Assembly (NCBI GenBank): GCA_963772825.1
Contig: CAVYYX010000006.1
Span: 62,001-126,000 of the forward strand
Direction: 5' to 3'
Source: Desertimonas sp963772825
GTDB lineage: Bacteria; Actinomycetota; Acidimicrobiia; Acidimicrobiales; Ilumatobacteraceae
DNA: 64,000 bases
How positions within the stretch are numbered: position 1 is the first letter of the stretch; every line of letters starts with the position of its first letter. Under the pieces are notes generated by a model. The model was given only the letters and a program-made list of their open reading frames with translations. It was not told the DNA's origin and did no database searches. Shown in pieces: positions 33,321-41,720 of this stretch. The position numbers were made by a program, and so were the translations under genes.

Positions 33321-34766
33321 TCAGGGCGCCGAGGCCTTGACCTCGTCCCAGAGCGCATCGAGAGTCGGCAGGCCGGCAGTTGCCAGGTCGACACCGCGGC
33401 TCGCGGCCAGCGCTTCGACGGCCGCGAAACGGGTCCGGAACTTGGCGGAGGCACGCCGCAACGCCAACTCGGCGTCGGCACCGGCATGCCGCGCCGCGTT
33501 GACGACGGCAAACAGCAGGTCGCCGAGCTCTGCGGTGATGTCGTCCTGGTCTCCGGTGGCGATCGCCTCGCGGACCTCACCGAGCTCCTCGTCGACCTTG
33601 TCGAGCGGACCGCCGACGTCGTCCCAATCGAAGCCGACCTTGGCGGCCTTGCGCTGCACCTGCTGGGCGTACGACAGCGCCGGCTGTGACGTGGCGATGC
33701 CGTCGAACACCGACTGGCGTTGCTTCTCGCCCCGCTTGATGTCGTCCCAGTTGGCCTCCACCGTCTCGGCGTCGTGCGCTTCGACGTCGCCGAACACGTG
33801 AGGGTGGCGGCGGACGAGCTTGTCGTGGACCCCGTCGACGATGTCGACGATCGAGAAGCGACCTTCCTGCTCGGCGATGGCGGCGTGGAACTCGACGTGG
33901 TAGAGCAGGTCGCCGAGCTCCTCGATGACGTGTGTGTCGGTGCTCGGGTCGGCGGGATCGAGGGCCTCGAGCGCGTCGACCAGCTCGAAGGCCTCCTCCA
34001 CGAGATACGGCGCGAGGGTCTTGTGGGTCTGCTCCCGATCCCACGGGCAGCGCTCCCGCAAGGTTCGAGCCAGCTCGTGGAACCGGACGTAGTGATCCGC
34101 AACGGGATGGGCGAGGTGCGGCACGTACACGCACGTGAGGTGATCGGCCTCGACCACCCGATCGAGCTCTGCCCAGGTCGTCTCGACGATCAGTTCGTCG
34201 GCGGTTCCGAGTCGTTGGAGAATCGTCACCGGCTCGCTTCCGTCGGCGCCTTCGACCGCCAGCTTGATGTCGGACAGCACCCAGTTGGCGTGGGTGTGGG
34301 CGATCAGCAGCGGACCACGCTCACCGCCGGTCACGCGGGCGAACTCGTGCCCGTCGACGAGCCGCACGCCGGCCTCCACCGGGTCGAGGCCGAGGCGCGC
34401 CCAGGCGACGTCGAGGAACGACAGCGCCGGTAGCACGACGCAGTGGATGCGCTCGTCGGCGCTCAGCATGGCGACGGTGCGCTCGAGGACGAGCGGTGAT
34501 CCGGGGACGGCGTAGAGGATCTCGCCGTGCTCGGTGGCGGCGGCGATGAGGCGGTCGACGATCTCGGCGTAGACGTCCTCGAAGCGGTCGGCCGCCTCGT
34601 ACACGTCGTCGAAGCTCGTCGCCGCCGCGACGACGTGGGCGCTCGGATGACGCGAGGTGCGCAGGAAGCGCGTCGGGATCCGTTCGATCGCCGCCAGCGT
34701 CTCGGCGGTGACGTGCCCGTCGCCGCCGGGCCCCAACCCGACGACGGTGACGGTTCCGGTGGTCAT
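33321..34766 (-). CDS. mazG: MazG nucleotide pyrophosphohydrolase with N-terminal tetrapyrrole-methylase-like domain
   Basis: A 481-residue YabN-type fusion. Residues 1-230 form a SAM methyltransferase-like fold (VTVVGLGPGGDGHVTAETL, YAVPGSPLVLERTV). Residues ~245-481 hold two MazG units with metal-binding EExxE and ExxD patterns: LRERCPWDREQTHKTLAPYLVEEAFELVDAL, then VIEELGDLLYHVEFHA; and VDEELGEVREAI, then ITAELGDLLFAVVN. MazG clears non-canonical NTPs and affects ppGpp. Start ATG 34766. It lies between the SurA-like gene and the convergent TPR gene in the mfd-eno neighbourhood. Confidence 0.9.
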   Translation of the reverse strand: MTTGTVTVVGLGPGGDGHVTAETLAAIERIPTRFLRTSRHPSAHVVAAATSFDDVYEAADRFEDVYAEIVDRLIAAATEHGEILYAVPGSPLVLERTVAMLSADERIHCVVLPALSFLDVAWARLGLDPVEAGVRLVDGHEFARVTGGERGPLLIAHTHANWVLSDIKLAVEGADGSEPVTILQRLGTADELIVETTWAELDRVVEADHLTCVYVPHLAHPVADHYVRFHELARTLRERCPWDREQTHKTLAPYLVEEAFELVDALEALDPADPSTDTHVIEELGDLLYHVEFHAAIAEQEGRFSIVDIVDGVHDKLVRRHPHVFGDVEAHDAETVEANWDDIKRGEKQRQSVFDGIATSQPALSYAQQVQRKAAKVGFDWDDVGGPLDKVDEELGEVREAIATGDQDDITAELGDLLFAVVNAARHAGADAELALRRASAKFRTRFAAVEALAASRGVDLATAGLPTLDALWDEVKASAP

Positions 34767-34781
34767 GAGCCCCTCATCGCG

Positions 34782-34854
34782 TGCGAGCGACGAGGCGCTA
34801 GCCGAGGAGCGGCCACCAACGGCGCGTGGCGTGGCCGGGGAACGCAATTCACGT
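34782..34854 (+). repeat. Repeat family C, copy 2
   Basis: Starts TGCGAGCGACGAGGCGC, continues AGCCGAGGAGCGG, ends GCGTGGCCGGGGAACGCAAT plus TCACGT. Occupies nearly all the gap between mazG and the SurA-like gene. Confidence 0.8.
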
Positions 34855-35760
34855 GCTGAGCGGGACCACCGAGATCGTGATCGGATCCCAGCGCCCATAA
34901 CGCGGGTTGATCGTGATGTCGGAATCGAGCAGGAAACCCTGGAACAGCATGAAGCCGACCGACGTCGCCCCGCCATCGGCAAGGCGCTCGAACAGGCTCT
35001 CCAGCTTCGGGGCCGCCGTGGCGAACTCGTCGACGACGAGGACCGTGTATCCGTCGGCAGTCCTGACCGGGCCGACCGCCTCGCCCGGTCCTGCCTCGGC
35101 AAGGCTGGCGAGCAGGTTCGGATCGGTGACGGAGCTGAGCGGTGTGCACTGCCAGTCGGAGACGCTGGCGCCGGCGGTGGCGGCAATGCCCTCCCACGAC
35201 CCATCACCTTGATCGCCGTAGTCGTCGATGATCGCTTCGGCGTCATCAACATCGGCGACCGTCAAGGCCGTCGCGCAGTAGGCACCGAGGCTCGCCGGCG
35301 ACTCCTCGTACTGCGCTTCGAGCGACTCGACGTCGGGCGCCTCGAGGCTGTCGAGGCGGGCCCGGTAGGCAGCGTCGTCGGCGATCGCGCCAAAGGCCAC
35401 CGGGTTTTGGCGAAGCGGGTGGTCCTCGGGCGTTTGGGCCATCACCGCAGCACGGTCGTCGTCGGTCAGCTCTGGCAGTCCGAGCTGCGACGCAAACTGG
35501 CGCTGCGCTTCGTTCGTGACGAGCAGGGAAAGGGCGGCGCGCCCAGGGTCGCCGCCAACCGTGGAAGACGCCTCGTTGATGGCGAAATCGGTGAGGCCGG
35601 CCGCCGGGAGGGCGGTCACGAACTCGTCGAACTCGGCGACGGAGATGTTCGCCTCGTTGACGGTGGCCGCCTCGTCGGTGGCTGCGGCCGGCTCGACGCT
35701 CACCGGGCCGGCTAGCACGGCGGCGACTGACGCGGCGACGAGTAGGCGACGCAGGATCAC
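34849..35760 (-). CDS. Exported SurA/PPIC-like peptidyl-prolyl isomerase family protein
   Basis: A 303-residue exported protein: signal peptide LLVAASVAAVLAGPVSVEPAAA, SurA-like N-terminal helices (ANISVAEFDEFVTAL) and a parvulin-like C-terminal stretch AGPGEAVGPVRTADGYTVLVVDEF. No lipobox Cys is visible, so it is secreted or membrane-held rather than a clear lipoprotein. Role: folding of exported proteins, inferred. GTG start 35760 has a TAGGTT box 8 bases upstream. It is next to mfd, the usual place for this family in actinobacteria. Confidence 0.75.
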   Translation of the reverse strand: MILRRLLVAASVAAVLAGPVSVEPAAATDEAATVNEANISVAEFDEFVTALPAAGLTDFAINEASSTVGGDPGRAALSLLVTNEAQRQFASQLGLPELTDDDRAAVMAQTPEDHPLRQNPVAFGAIADDAAYRARLDSLEAPDVESLEAQYEESPASLGAYCATALTVADVDDAEAIIDDYGDQGDGSWEGIAATAGASVSDWQCTPLSSVTDPNLLASLAEAGPGEAVGPVRTADGYTVLVVDEFATAAPKLESLFERLADGGATSVGFMLFQGFLLDSDITINPRYGRWDPITISVVPLST

Positions 35761-35768
35761 GGGTCAGG

Positions 35769-35774
35769 AACCTA
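35769..35774 (-). promoter_or_regulatory. Candidate -10 box (TAGGTT) of the SurA-like gene
   Basis: On the minus strand TAGGTT ends 8 bases before GTG 35760. Leaderless start expected. Confidence 0.5.
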
Positions 35775-35786
35775 CCCGCTGCCCTC

Positions 35787-35829
35787 GCGATGAGCGATGA
35801 CAGCCGTATGGCCCGTCATCGCTCATCGC
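35787..35829. terminator. Perfect palindrome over the mfd stop codon
   Basis: Arms GCGATGAGCGATGAC (35787-35801) and GTCATCGCTCATCGC (35815-35829) are exact complements, loop 13 bases. The right arm encodes the end of Mfd (DER) and covers its stop. Confidence 0.7.
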
Positions 35830-38800
35830 TCGGGGGTGGGATGAGCTCCCGGAGGAACGTGACGAGGAATTCGGCCGGAAGGAGTTTGCGCGGGATCGGC
35901 ACGACGAGCTGGCGCTGGTCCTCCTTGTACTTCGCCTCACGGGCGAGGCGGCGCAGCCTCGTCGATTCGCTGAGCTTGAGGTCGAGCGGGCCGAGGCGCG
36001 CCTCGCCAGGCCCGAACGAGCGCGTCGTGATGGTGATCTCGGTGAGCCCGAGGCGGTGACACTCGGCGCGCAACCGGGCGACCGTGAGCAACGCGTCGGC
36101 GGGTGGCGGGATCGGCCCGTAGCGGTCGATCCACTCGGCGGCGACGTCGTCGACCTCGGACGACGTGGTCACGCCGGCGAGGCGGCGGTAGGCCTCCAGC
36201 CGCGCCGTCTCGTTGGTGACGTAGTCGTGGGGAAGGTTGGCGTCGGTCGGCACGTCGAGGCGGATCTCGCCGACCACCGGTTGCGGCTCGCCCTTCATCT
36301 CGGCCACCGCTTCGGTGACCATCTGGCAGTAGAGGTCGTAGCCGACGGCGGCGATGTGCCCGGACTGCGCCTCGCCGAGGAGGTTGCCGGCTCCGCGGAT
36401 CTCGAGGTCGCGCATCGCGATCTTGAACCCGCTGCCCAGCTCGGTGGCCTCACCGATCGTCTTCAGCCGCTCGTAGGCCTCCTCGCTGAGGGCCACCTCG
36501 GGGGGATGGAAGAGGTAGGCATAGGCCCGCTGACCGCTGCGCCCGACGCGGCCGCGCAGCTGGTGCAACTGGCCGAGGCCGAGGAGATCGGCGCGCTCGA
36601 CGACGAGCGTGTTGACCGTCGGCATGTCGATCCCCGACTCGATGATCGTCGTGCACACGAGGACATCGAACTCGCCGTCCCAGAAGTCGACGACGACCTG
36701 CTCGAGGGCCCCCTCGTCCAACTGCCCGTGGGCGACCGCGATGCGCGCCTCGGGAACCAGCTCGCGCAGCCGGGCGGCGGCGTGCTCGATCGAGCTGACT
36801 CGGTTGTGGACCCAGAACACCTGACCCTCGCGCAGCAGCTCGCGGCGGATCGCCTCGACGGCGACGCGTTCGTCGTAGCCGCCGACGTAGGTGAGGATCG
36901 GCAGGCGGTCGGCGGGCGGCGTGTTGAGCAGCGAGAGGTCGCGGATCCCGACGAGGCTCATCTCCAGCGTCCGGGGAATCGGCGTCGCCGTCAGCGTGAG
37001 CACGTCGACGTTCGTGCGCAGCTGCTTCATCAACTCCTTGTGCTGCACGCCGAAACGCTGCTCCTCGTCGACGACGAGCAGCCCGAGGTCCTTGAACTTG
37101 ACGTCACCCGACAGCAGGCGGTGCGTGCCGATGACGCAGTCGACCTCGCCGGAGGCCAGGCCGTCGACGACCTTGCGGGCCTGGCCTGGAGTGAGGAAAC
37201 GGCTGAGCACCTCGACGCGGATCGGGAAGCCGGCGAAACGATCGGCGAAGGTCTGGCCGTGCTGCGTCGCCAACAGCGTCGTCGGAGCGAGCACGGCGAC
37301 CTGCTTGCCGTCCTGGATCGCCTTGAACGCTCCGCGGATCGCCACCTCCGTCTTGCCGAAGCCGACGTCGCCGCACACCAGGCGGTCCATCGGGTACGGG
37401 CGTTCCATGTCCTCCTTGACGGCGACGATGGCTTCACGCTGATCGGGCGTCTCGACGTACGGGAAGGCGTCCTCCATCTCGGACTGCCATGGTGTGTCGG
37501 CGCCGAAGGCGTAGCCCGGTGACGTCACCCGCTTCTGGTAGAGGACGACGAGCTCCTGGGCGATCTCGGTGACCGCCGATCGCACCCGGCTCTTCGCCTT
37601 GGCGAAGTCGGAGCCGCCCAGACGATGCAGCGGCGGCGCCTCACCGCCGACGTACTGGCGCAGCGTGTCGATCTGATCGGACGGCACGTAGAGCTTGTCG
37701 TTGCCCTTGTAGGCGAGCAGCAGGTAGTCCCGCTCGACGCCACCGATCGAGCGCTTGACCATCCCCTCATAGCGCCCGACGCCATGCTGGAAGTGGACGA
37801 CGTACATCCCCGGATGGAGGTCCTCGAACACGCCGACGCCATCGCGTCGCCGAGGTCGTGGCCGGCGGTGGGCCCGGCGCCGACCGGTGAGGTCGCTCTC
37901 GGCGACGATCGCCAGGCGGGCAGCCGGCAACGTGACGCCGTGGTGCAGCGGGGCCACGACGATCCGTCCGCCGGGCTTGGTGAGGTCGGCGGTGCCGGCG
38001 TCGGCGAGCGGCAGGTCGACACCGTGGTCGAGCATCACCTCACGGAGGCGTCCTGCCGAGCCGAGGCCATCGGCGGCGACGACGACGCGGAATCCGTCAG
38101 CCAGCAACTGGGCGAGTCGGCGGGCCAAGCCTGACCCGTCGCCGGCCACCGGACCCCATCCCGAGGATTCGACGATCGGGGTGTCGGGCGATTCGGGCGC
38201 AGAGTCGATCGACCAGAACGCGCCGCCACCGGTCGCGAGCAGGCGGTCGGGCTCGGCGTGCAGCCTGGGGAACGTGAGGTCGCGTTCCCGGCCCCACGTC
38301 GACGCCAGGGCGGCGGCGAGATCGTCCTCCTCGGCGAGCAGGTCGACGGCGCGGTCGCGGCTGCGACGCGGCTCGACGAGCACGACCTTGGCGGTGCTCG
38401 GCAGCACATCGGTGAGCAGCGTCGGCTCGGGACTGTCGTCGAGCCACGGCAGCCAGCTCTCCATCCCCTCGAAGAAGGCGCCCTCGGTGATCCGCTCCCA
38501 CTGCTCCCGTCCCCACGGCTCGAGGGCGACGAGGCGCTTGGCCCGCTGCCGCAACGCGTCGCTGGGGAGCAGCTCGCGGGCCGGGAAGATCCACGCCTCG
38601 GCGAGGTCGCCGGCGGAGCGTTGGTCGTTGACGCCGAACGTCGTCAGCCGGTCGACCTCGTCGCCCCACAGGTCGATGCGCACGGGTGCCTCGGCGGAGG
38701 ACGGAAAGACGTCGATGATCGCCCCGCGCCGAGCGAACTCGCCGCGGTGCTCGACGAGCTCCTCACGGCGATAGCCGAAGTCGACGAGCCGGTGGGCGAG

Positions 38801-39253
38801 CTCGTCGGGATCGATGATCGCTCCGTGGCGCACCGTGATCGGCTCGACGGTCAGCGCCTCGGGACCGAGCCGCTGGAGCAGGGCACGCATGCTGGCGACG
38901 ATGATCTGCGGAGCACGCTCGGGGTCGCGGAGCCGCCAGAGCACCTCGAGGCGGCGACCCATCGTCTCGACGGACGGGCTCAACCGCTCGAACGGCAACG
39001 TCTCCCACGCCGGCAACACGGCGATGTCATCCGGCACCTCGACGAACTGGCCGAGATCGTCGGCCAGTTGGCCGGCCATCGTGCTCGTCGGGGTGGCGAC
39101 GAGCAACGGACGGTGGTTCGACAGCCTGGCGAGGGCGGCGATGGCCACCGGGCGGGCGATCTCGCTGATCGCCAGCCGCGCCCCAGGGTCCCCGAGGGCG
39201 CGCGTGAGCCCCGGCTCATCGCGCAGCAGCGGGGGGAGATCAGCCAATCGCAC
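35816..39253 (-). CDS. mfd: Transcription-repair coupling factor
   Basis: A 1145-residue Mfd. It removes RNA polymerase stalled at DNA lesions and recruits UvrA. Domains in order: UvrB-like D1-D3 (about 1-340, including EELVEHRGEFARRGAIIDVFP), RNA-polymerase-interacting domain (GMYVVHFQHGVGRYEGMV, about 480), and the translocase with Walker A LVCGDVGFGKTEVAIRGAF, LAPTTLLATQHGQTF, LLVVDEEQRFGVQHKE and TATPIPRTLEMSL. It ends with the TRG motif and a D7 inhibitory domain with the LYCQM region. Full length. GTG start with TACCCT 9 bases upstream. Confidence 0.96.
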   Translation of the reverse strand: MRLADLPPLLRDEPGLTRALGDPGARLAISEIARPVAIAALARLSNHRPLLVATPTSTMAGQLADDLGQFVEVPDDIAVLPAWETLPFERLSPSVETMGRRLEVLWRLRDPERAPQIIVASMRALLQRLGPEALTVEPITVRHGAIIDPDELAHRLVDFGYRREELVEHRGEFARRGAIIDVFPSSAEAPVRIDLWGDEVDRLTTFGVNDQRSAGDLAEAWIFPARELLPSDALRQRAKRLVALEPWGREQWERITEGAFFEGMESWLPWLDDSPEPTLLTDVLPSTAKVVLVEPRRSRDRAVDLLAEEDDLAAALASTWGRERDLTFPRLHAEPDRLLATGGGAFWSIDSAPESPDTPIVESSGWGPVAGDGSGLARRLAQLLADGFRVVVAADGLGSAGRLREVMLDHGVDLPLADAGTADLTKPGGRIVVAPLHHGVTLPAARLAIVAESDLTGRRRAHRRPRPRRRDGVGVFEDLHPGMYVVHFQHGVGRYEGMVKRSIGGVERDYLLLAYKGNDKLYVPSDQIDTLRQYVGGEAPPLHRLGGSDFAKAKSRVRSAVTEIAQELVVLYQKRVTSPGYAFGADTPWQSEMEDAFPYVETPDQREAIVAVKEDMERPYPMDRLVCGDVGFGKTEVAIRGAFKAIQDGKQVAVLAPTTLLATQHGQTFADRFAGFPIRVEVLSRFLTPGQARKVVDGLASGEVDCVIGTHRLLSGDVKFKDLGLLVVDEEQRFGVQHKELMKQLRTNVDVLTLTATPIPRTLEMSLVGIRDLSLLNTPPADRLPILTYVGGYDERVAVEAIRRELLREGQVFWVHNRVSSIEHAAARLRELVPEARIAVAHGQLDEGALEQVVVDFWDGEFDVLVCTTIIESGIDMPTVNTLVVERADLLGLGQLHQLRGRVGRSGQRAYAYLFHPPEVALSEEAYERLKTIGEATELGSGFKIAMRDLEIRGAGNLLGEAQSGHIAAVGYDLYCQMVTEAVAEMKGEPQPVVGEIRLDVPTDANLPHDYVTNETARLEAYRRLAGVTTSSEVDDVAAEWIDRYGPIPPPADALLTVARLRAECHRLGLTEITITTRSFGPGEARLGPLDLKLSESTRLRRLAREAKYKEDQRQLVVPIPRKLLPAEFLVTFLRELIPPPSDER

Positions 39254-39262
39254 GGGGCGTCC

Positions 39263-39268
39263 AGGGTA
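39263..39268 (-). promoter_or_regulatory. Candidate -10 box (TACCCT) of mfd
   Basis: On the minus strand TACCCT ends 9 bases before GTG 39253, giving a leaderless message. It lies 23 bases from the 40-bp palindrome. Confidence 0.5.
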
Positions 39269-39290
39269 CCGGCGCGCGCCGTCTCGTTCT

Positions 39291-39330
39291 GAGGCCGATT
39301 GTGAGCAAGATCTTGCTCACAATCGGCCTC
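39291..39330. terminator. 40-bp perfect palindrome between nei and mfd
   Basis: GAGGCCGATTGTGAGCAAGA and TCTTGCTCACAATCGGCCTC are exact complements with no spacer, so the element is fully self-complementary. It starts 7 bases past the nei stop on the minus strand and is about 37 bases upstream of mfd. Terminator is the simplest role; a dyad protein site is possible. Confidence 0.75.
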
Positions 39331-39336
39331 GGTCTT

Positions 39337-40200
39337 TCACGCGCCTGGGTACATCGATTGGCGGCGGGCGGGGTGCAGGGCGAGGAGGCGGCGGGCACGG
39401 TCCAGGTCGACCGCTCGTCGGGGCTCGAGCCGCTGGCAGCGCGGGCACCACACGGTCACCCGCCCCCAGTCGCTCTCGCGATCATCCCGGCCGGCGAGCA
39501 CCGTGCCGCACAGCGGGCACGGCCGGCCGCGCCGGGCGTAGATCCAGTGATCGGCGGCGTGCAGCCGGCGGCCGGTCGTGTTCTGCGGTCCGCGTTCGGC
39601 GTTCGTGCGGATCACCGCCGCGCCGAGGCCGATCAGCCCGCCGAGACCGTCGACGGTCCCGATCGGCTGGAGCGGCGACACGCCGACGATGAACGGCAAC
39701 TCGACGGCGTACACGTTGCCGAACCCGGCGACGTTGCGCTGGTCGAGCAACGCCCCGCCGAGCGGCTGCTCGGGTTGCTCGGCCATGCGCGCCTCCACGG
39801 CATCGAGGTCGGGGAGGTCGGGGCCACACAGGTCGGGGCCGAGGTGGCCGACGATCCTGCTCTCGTTGGCCGTGGCGACCACGCCGAGGATCGGCACGTC
39901 GACGCCGGTGAGTCGCCCGTCCTCCATCCACAGCTCGATGCGCCGCTTCCACGTCGGGGCATCGGCCGCCGGACCGACGACGAAGGAGCCGTCGAGACGC
40001 AGGTGGGCGAAGAGCGTGCGCTCGTCGTCGAAGCGGATCAGGAGATGCTTGCCCTTGGCATCGGCGCCGAGCAGCACGGTGCCGGCGAGGTCGAGGCCGA
40101 CGAGACGGGGGTCGCGGGTGACGCAACGCGTGCACCGCTGACCGGCGAAGCGCCGGTTGATGCGCTCGGCGAGCCGGCGGATCGTGTCGCCCTCAGGCAT
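39337..40200 (-). CDS. nei: Formamidopyrimidine-DNA glycosylase / endonuclease VIII (Nei family)
   Basis: A 287-residue bifunctional glycosylase/AP-lyase for oxidised bases. N-terminal PEGDTIRRLAERI supplies the catalytic Pro2 and Glu3 in the Nei-type order (PEGDT), KGKHLLIRFDDERTLFAHLRLDG follows, then the helix-two-turn-helix (DQRNVAGFGNVYAVE). The C-terminal zinc finger is CPLCGT and CPRCQ. Most like actinobacterial Nei2. It abuts pth (shared base at 40200). Confidence 0.9.
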   Translation of the reverse strand: MPEGDTIRRLAERINRRFAGQRCTRCVTRDPRLVGLDLAGTVLLGADAKGKHLLIRFDDERTLFAHLRLDGSFVVGPAADAPTWKRRIELWMEDGRLTGVDVPILGVVATANESRIVGHLGPDLCGPDLPDLDAVEARMAEQPEQPLGGALLDQRNVAGFGNVYAVELPFIVGVSPLQPIGTVDGLGGLIGLGAAVIRTNAERGPQNTTGRRLHAADHWIYARRGRPCPLCGTVLAGRDDRESDWGRVTVWCPRCQRLEPRRAVDLDRARRLLALHPARRQSMYPGA

Positions 40201-40805
40201 CAGCCGTCAGGGGTGGCGGCGCGCACGTTGAATCGGCGCATCGCGGCATCGGGACCTTCGGCGATGATCAGCTCGACGGCGTCGGCGGCCTCCTGCACGG
40301 CGACCCCGAACAGCTCACGCTGGCGAGCGGGGAGACGGTCGAGGACGTGGTCGGCGCCGCGCTCCTTGGACGGCGGCTTGCCGACGCCGATGCGCACGCG
40401 CACGAAGTCGGTGGTGCCGAGGTGTGACGCCACGCTGCGCAACCCGTTGTGCCCGGCCAGCCCACCGCCGACCTTGACGCGCACTGTCGCCGGCGGAAGG
40501 TCCAGCTCGTCGTGGACGACGACGACCTGACCGGGCTCCTCGATCCGATAGCGGCGGACGAGCGAACGCACGGCCAGGCCGGAGTCGTTCATGTAGGTCA
40601 ACGGAAAGGCGAGGACGGCCCGCTCTTCGCCGATCCGCGACTCGGCGACGAGGGCGTTGTTGCGACCGGACTTGAGAGCCGAGTCGTGGCGCCGAGCGAG
40701 CTCGTTGACGACCTGTTCGCCGGCGTTGTGCCGGCTACCGGCGTACTCCTTGCCCGGATTGCCCAGTCCAACGACGAGCCAGTCGAACGGTGTCGAGCGC
40801 TTCAC
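40200..40805 (-). CDS. pth: Peptidyl-tRNA hydrolase
   Basis: A 201-residue Pth that recycles peptidyl-tRNA dropped from ribosomes. LVVGLGNPGKEYAGSRHNAGEQVVNEL carries the catalytic His (SRHNAG) and the Asn/Lys environment; YMNDSGLAVRSLV, VVVHDELDLPP and GLAGHNGLRSV are all in place. The gene lies downstream of rplY as in most actinobacteria (rplY-pth pair). Confidence 0.95.
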   Translation of the reverse strand: MKRSTPFDWLVVGLGNPGKEYAGSRHNAGEQVVNELARRHDSALKSGRNNALVAESRIGEERAVLAFPLTYMNDSGLAVRSLVRRYRIEEPGQVVVVHDELDLPPATVRVKVGGGLAGHNGLRSVASHLGTTDFVRVRIGVGKPPSKERGADHVLDRLPARQRELFGVAVQEAADAVELIIAEGPDAAMRRFNVRAATPDG

Positions 40806-40829
40806 GAAGCGCTCCGCAACCGCGTCGGT

Positions 40830-41513
40830 CTACTCGTCGGCGGCGCCGGAGTCGCCCTCGGCGTCGGCGGCGGGCTCGGCGGCTGCACCCTCGCCACCCT
40901 CGGTCTCGGCCTGCTCGTCGGCGAGCTCGGCGTCGGCGGCCTCGATCTCAGCGACCTCGGCACGCATCGTCAACACCGTGACGATCGGCATGTCGGGGTC
41001 GCCCGCCGCGGTCACGCCGTCAGGCATCGGCACGTCCTCGAGGCGGATCACGGTGTCCATCGTCATCGCGGTGATGTCGATGACGAACTCAGCCGGGATG
41101 TTGCGCGGCGTGGTGACGACTTCGATGGAGTCGACGGCCGGGTCGACGAGCCCGTTGTTCTGCTGCACCTCGATGGCCTCGCCCTCGAGGCGCAACGGCA
41201 CGGCGACGGTGATCTCCTCGTCGAGGTTGACCTGGAGGAAGTCGATGTGGGCGATGTTGCGGCGAACGGGATGGCGCTGCAGGTCCTTGATGATCGCCGG
41301 GTACACGGTGCCGTCGACGGTGAGATCGAGCACCGTGTTGAGGCCCGCCGCACCGGAGACCGCGCCGCGCAGCTCGCGGCGGTCGATGGTGACGGACAGC
41401 GGCTCCATCCCGTGGCCGTAGACGACGCCAGGAATGTGGTCCTCGCGGCGCAGCCGACGGGAGGCGGCGCTGCCGGTCTGGCGGCCGGTGTTGGCAATGA
41501 GCACGGTAGGCAT
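40830..41513 (-). CDS. rplY: 50S ribosomal protein L25/general stress protein Ctc
   Basis: A 227-residue two-domain L25 (5S-rRNA-binding N-domain SAASRRLRREDHIPGVVYGHGMEP, and C-terminal TL5/Ctc domain HPVRRNIAHIDFLQVNLDEE). A long acidic Ala/Glu/Asp tail follows from about residue 192, common in actinobacterial Ctc. GAGGA ribosome site precedes the ATG. The 207-bp gap behind it holds direct repeats. Confidence 0.93.
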   Translation of the reverse strand: MPTVLIANTGRQTGSAASRRLRREDHIPGVVYGHGMEPLSVTIDRRELRGAVSGAAGLNTVLDLTVDGTVYPAIIKDLQRHPVRRNIAHIDFLQVNLDEEITVAVPLRLEGEAIEVQQNNGLVDPAVDSIEVVTTPRNIPAEFVIDITAMTMDTVIRLEDVPMPDGVTAAGDPDMPIVTVLTMRAEVAEIEAADAELADEQAETEGGEGAAAEPAADAEGDSGAADE

Positions 41514-41640
41514 CTGCAGGTCCTCGGAGAAGGGTGGATCGGATCGCGGATCGGGCTTCGAAACCGGCGGACCAGCCTACCGGCCCCCGAGCAGCGACCG
41601 ACGCCCTCCGCCATCGGGAAATCTGTGCCAACCCCCACCT

Positions 41641-41710
41641 GGGAAATCCCGCCGACAGCTGCAACGAATCTTCCCCACAACGCCGAATGACACGAACCTT
41701 CCCCAGATGA
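41641..41710. repeat. Direct repeats in the gap between prs and rplY
   Basis: CGAATCTTCCCCA (41665-41677) and CGAACCTTCCCCA (41693-41705) are spaced 28 bp start to start. GGGAAATC also occurs twice just before them in the same gap. They may be binding sites upstream of rplY or promoter parts. Confidence 0.4.
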
Positions 41711-41720
41711 GGGAGGGCGG

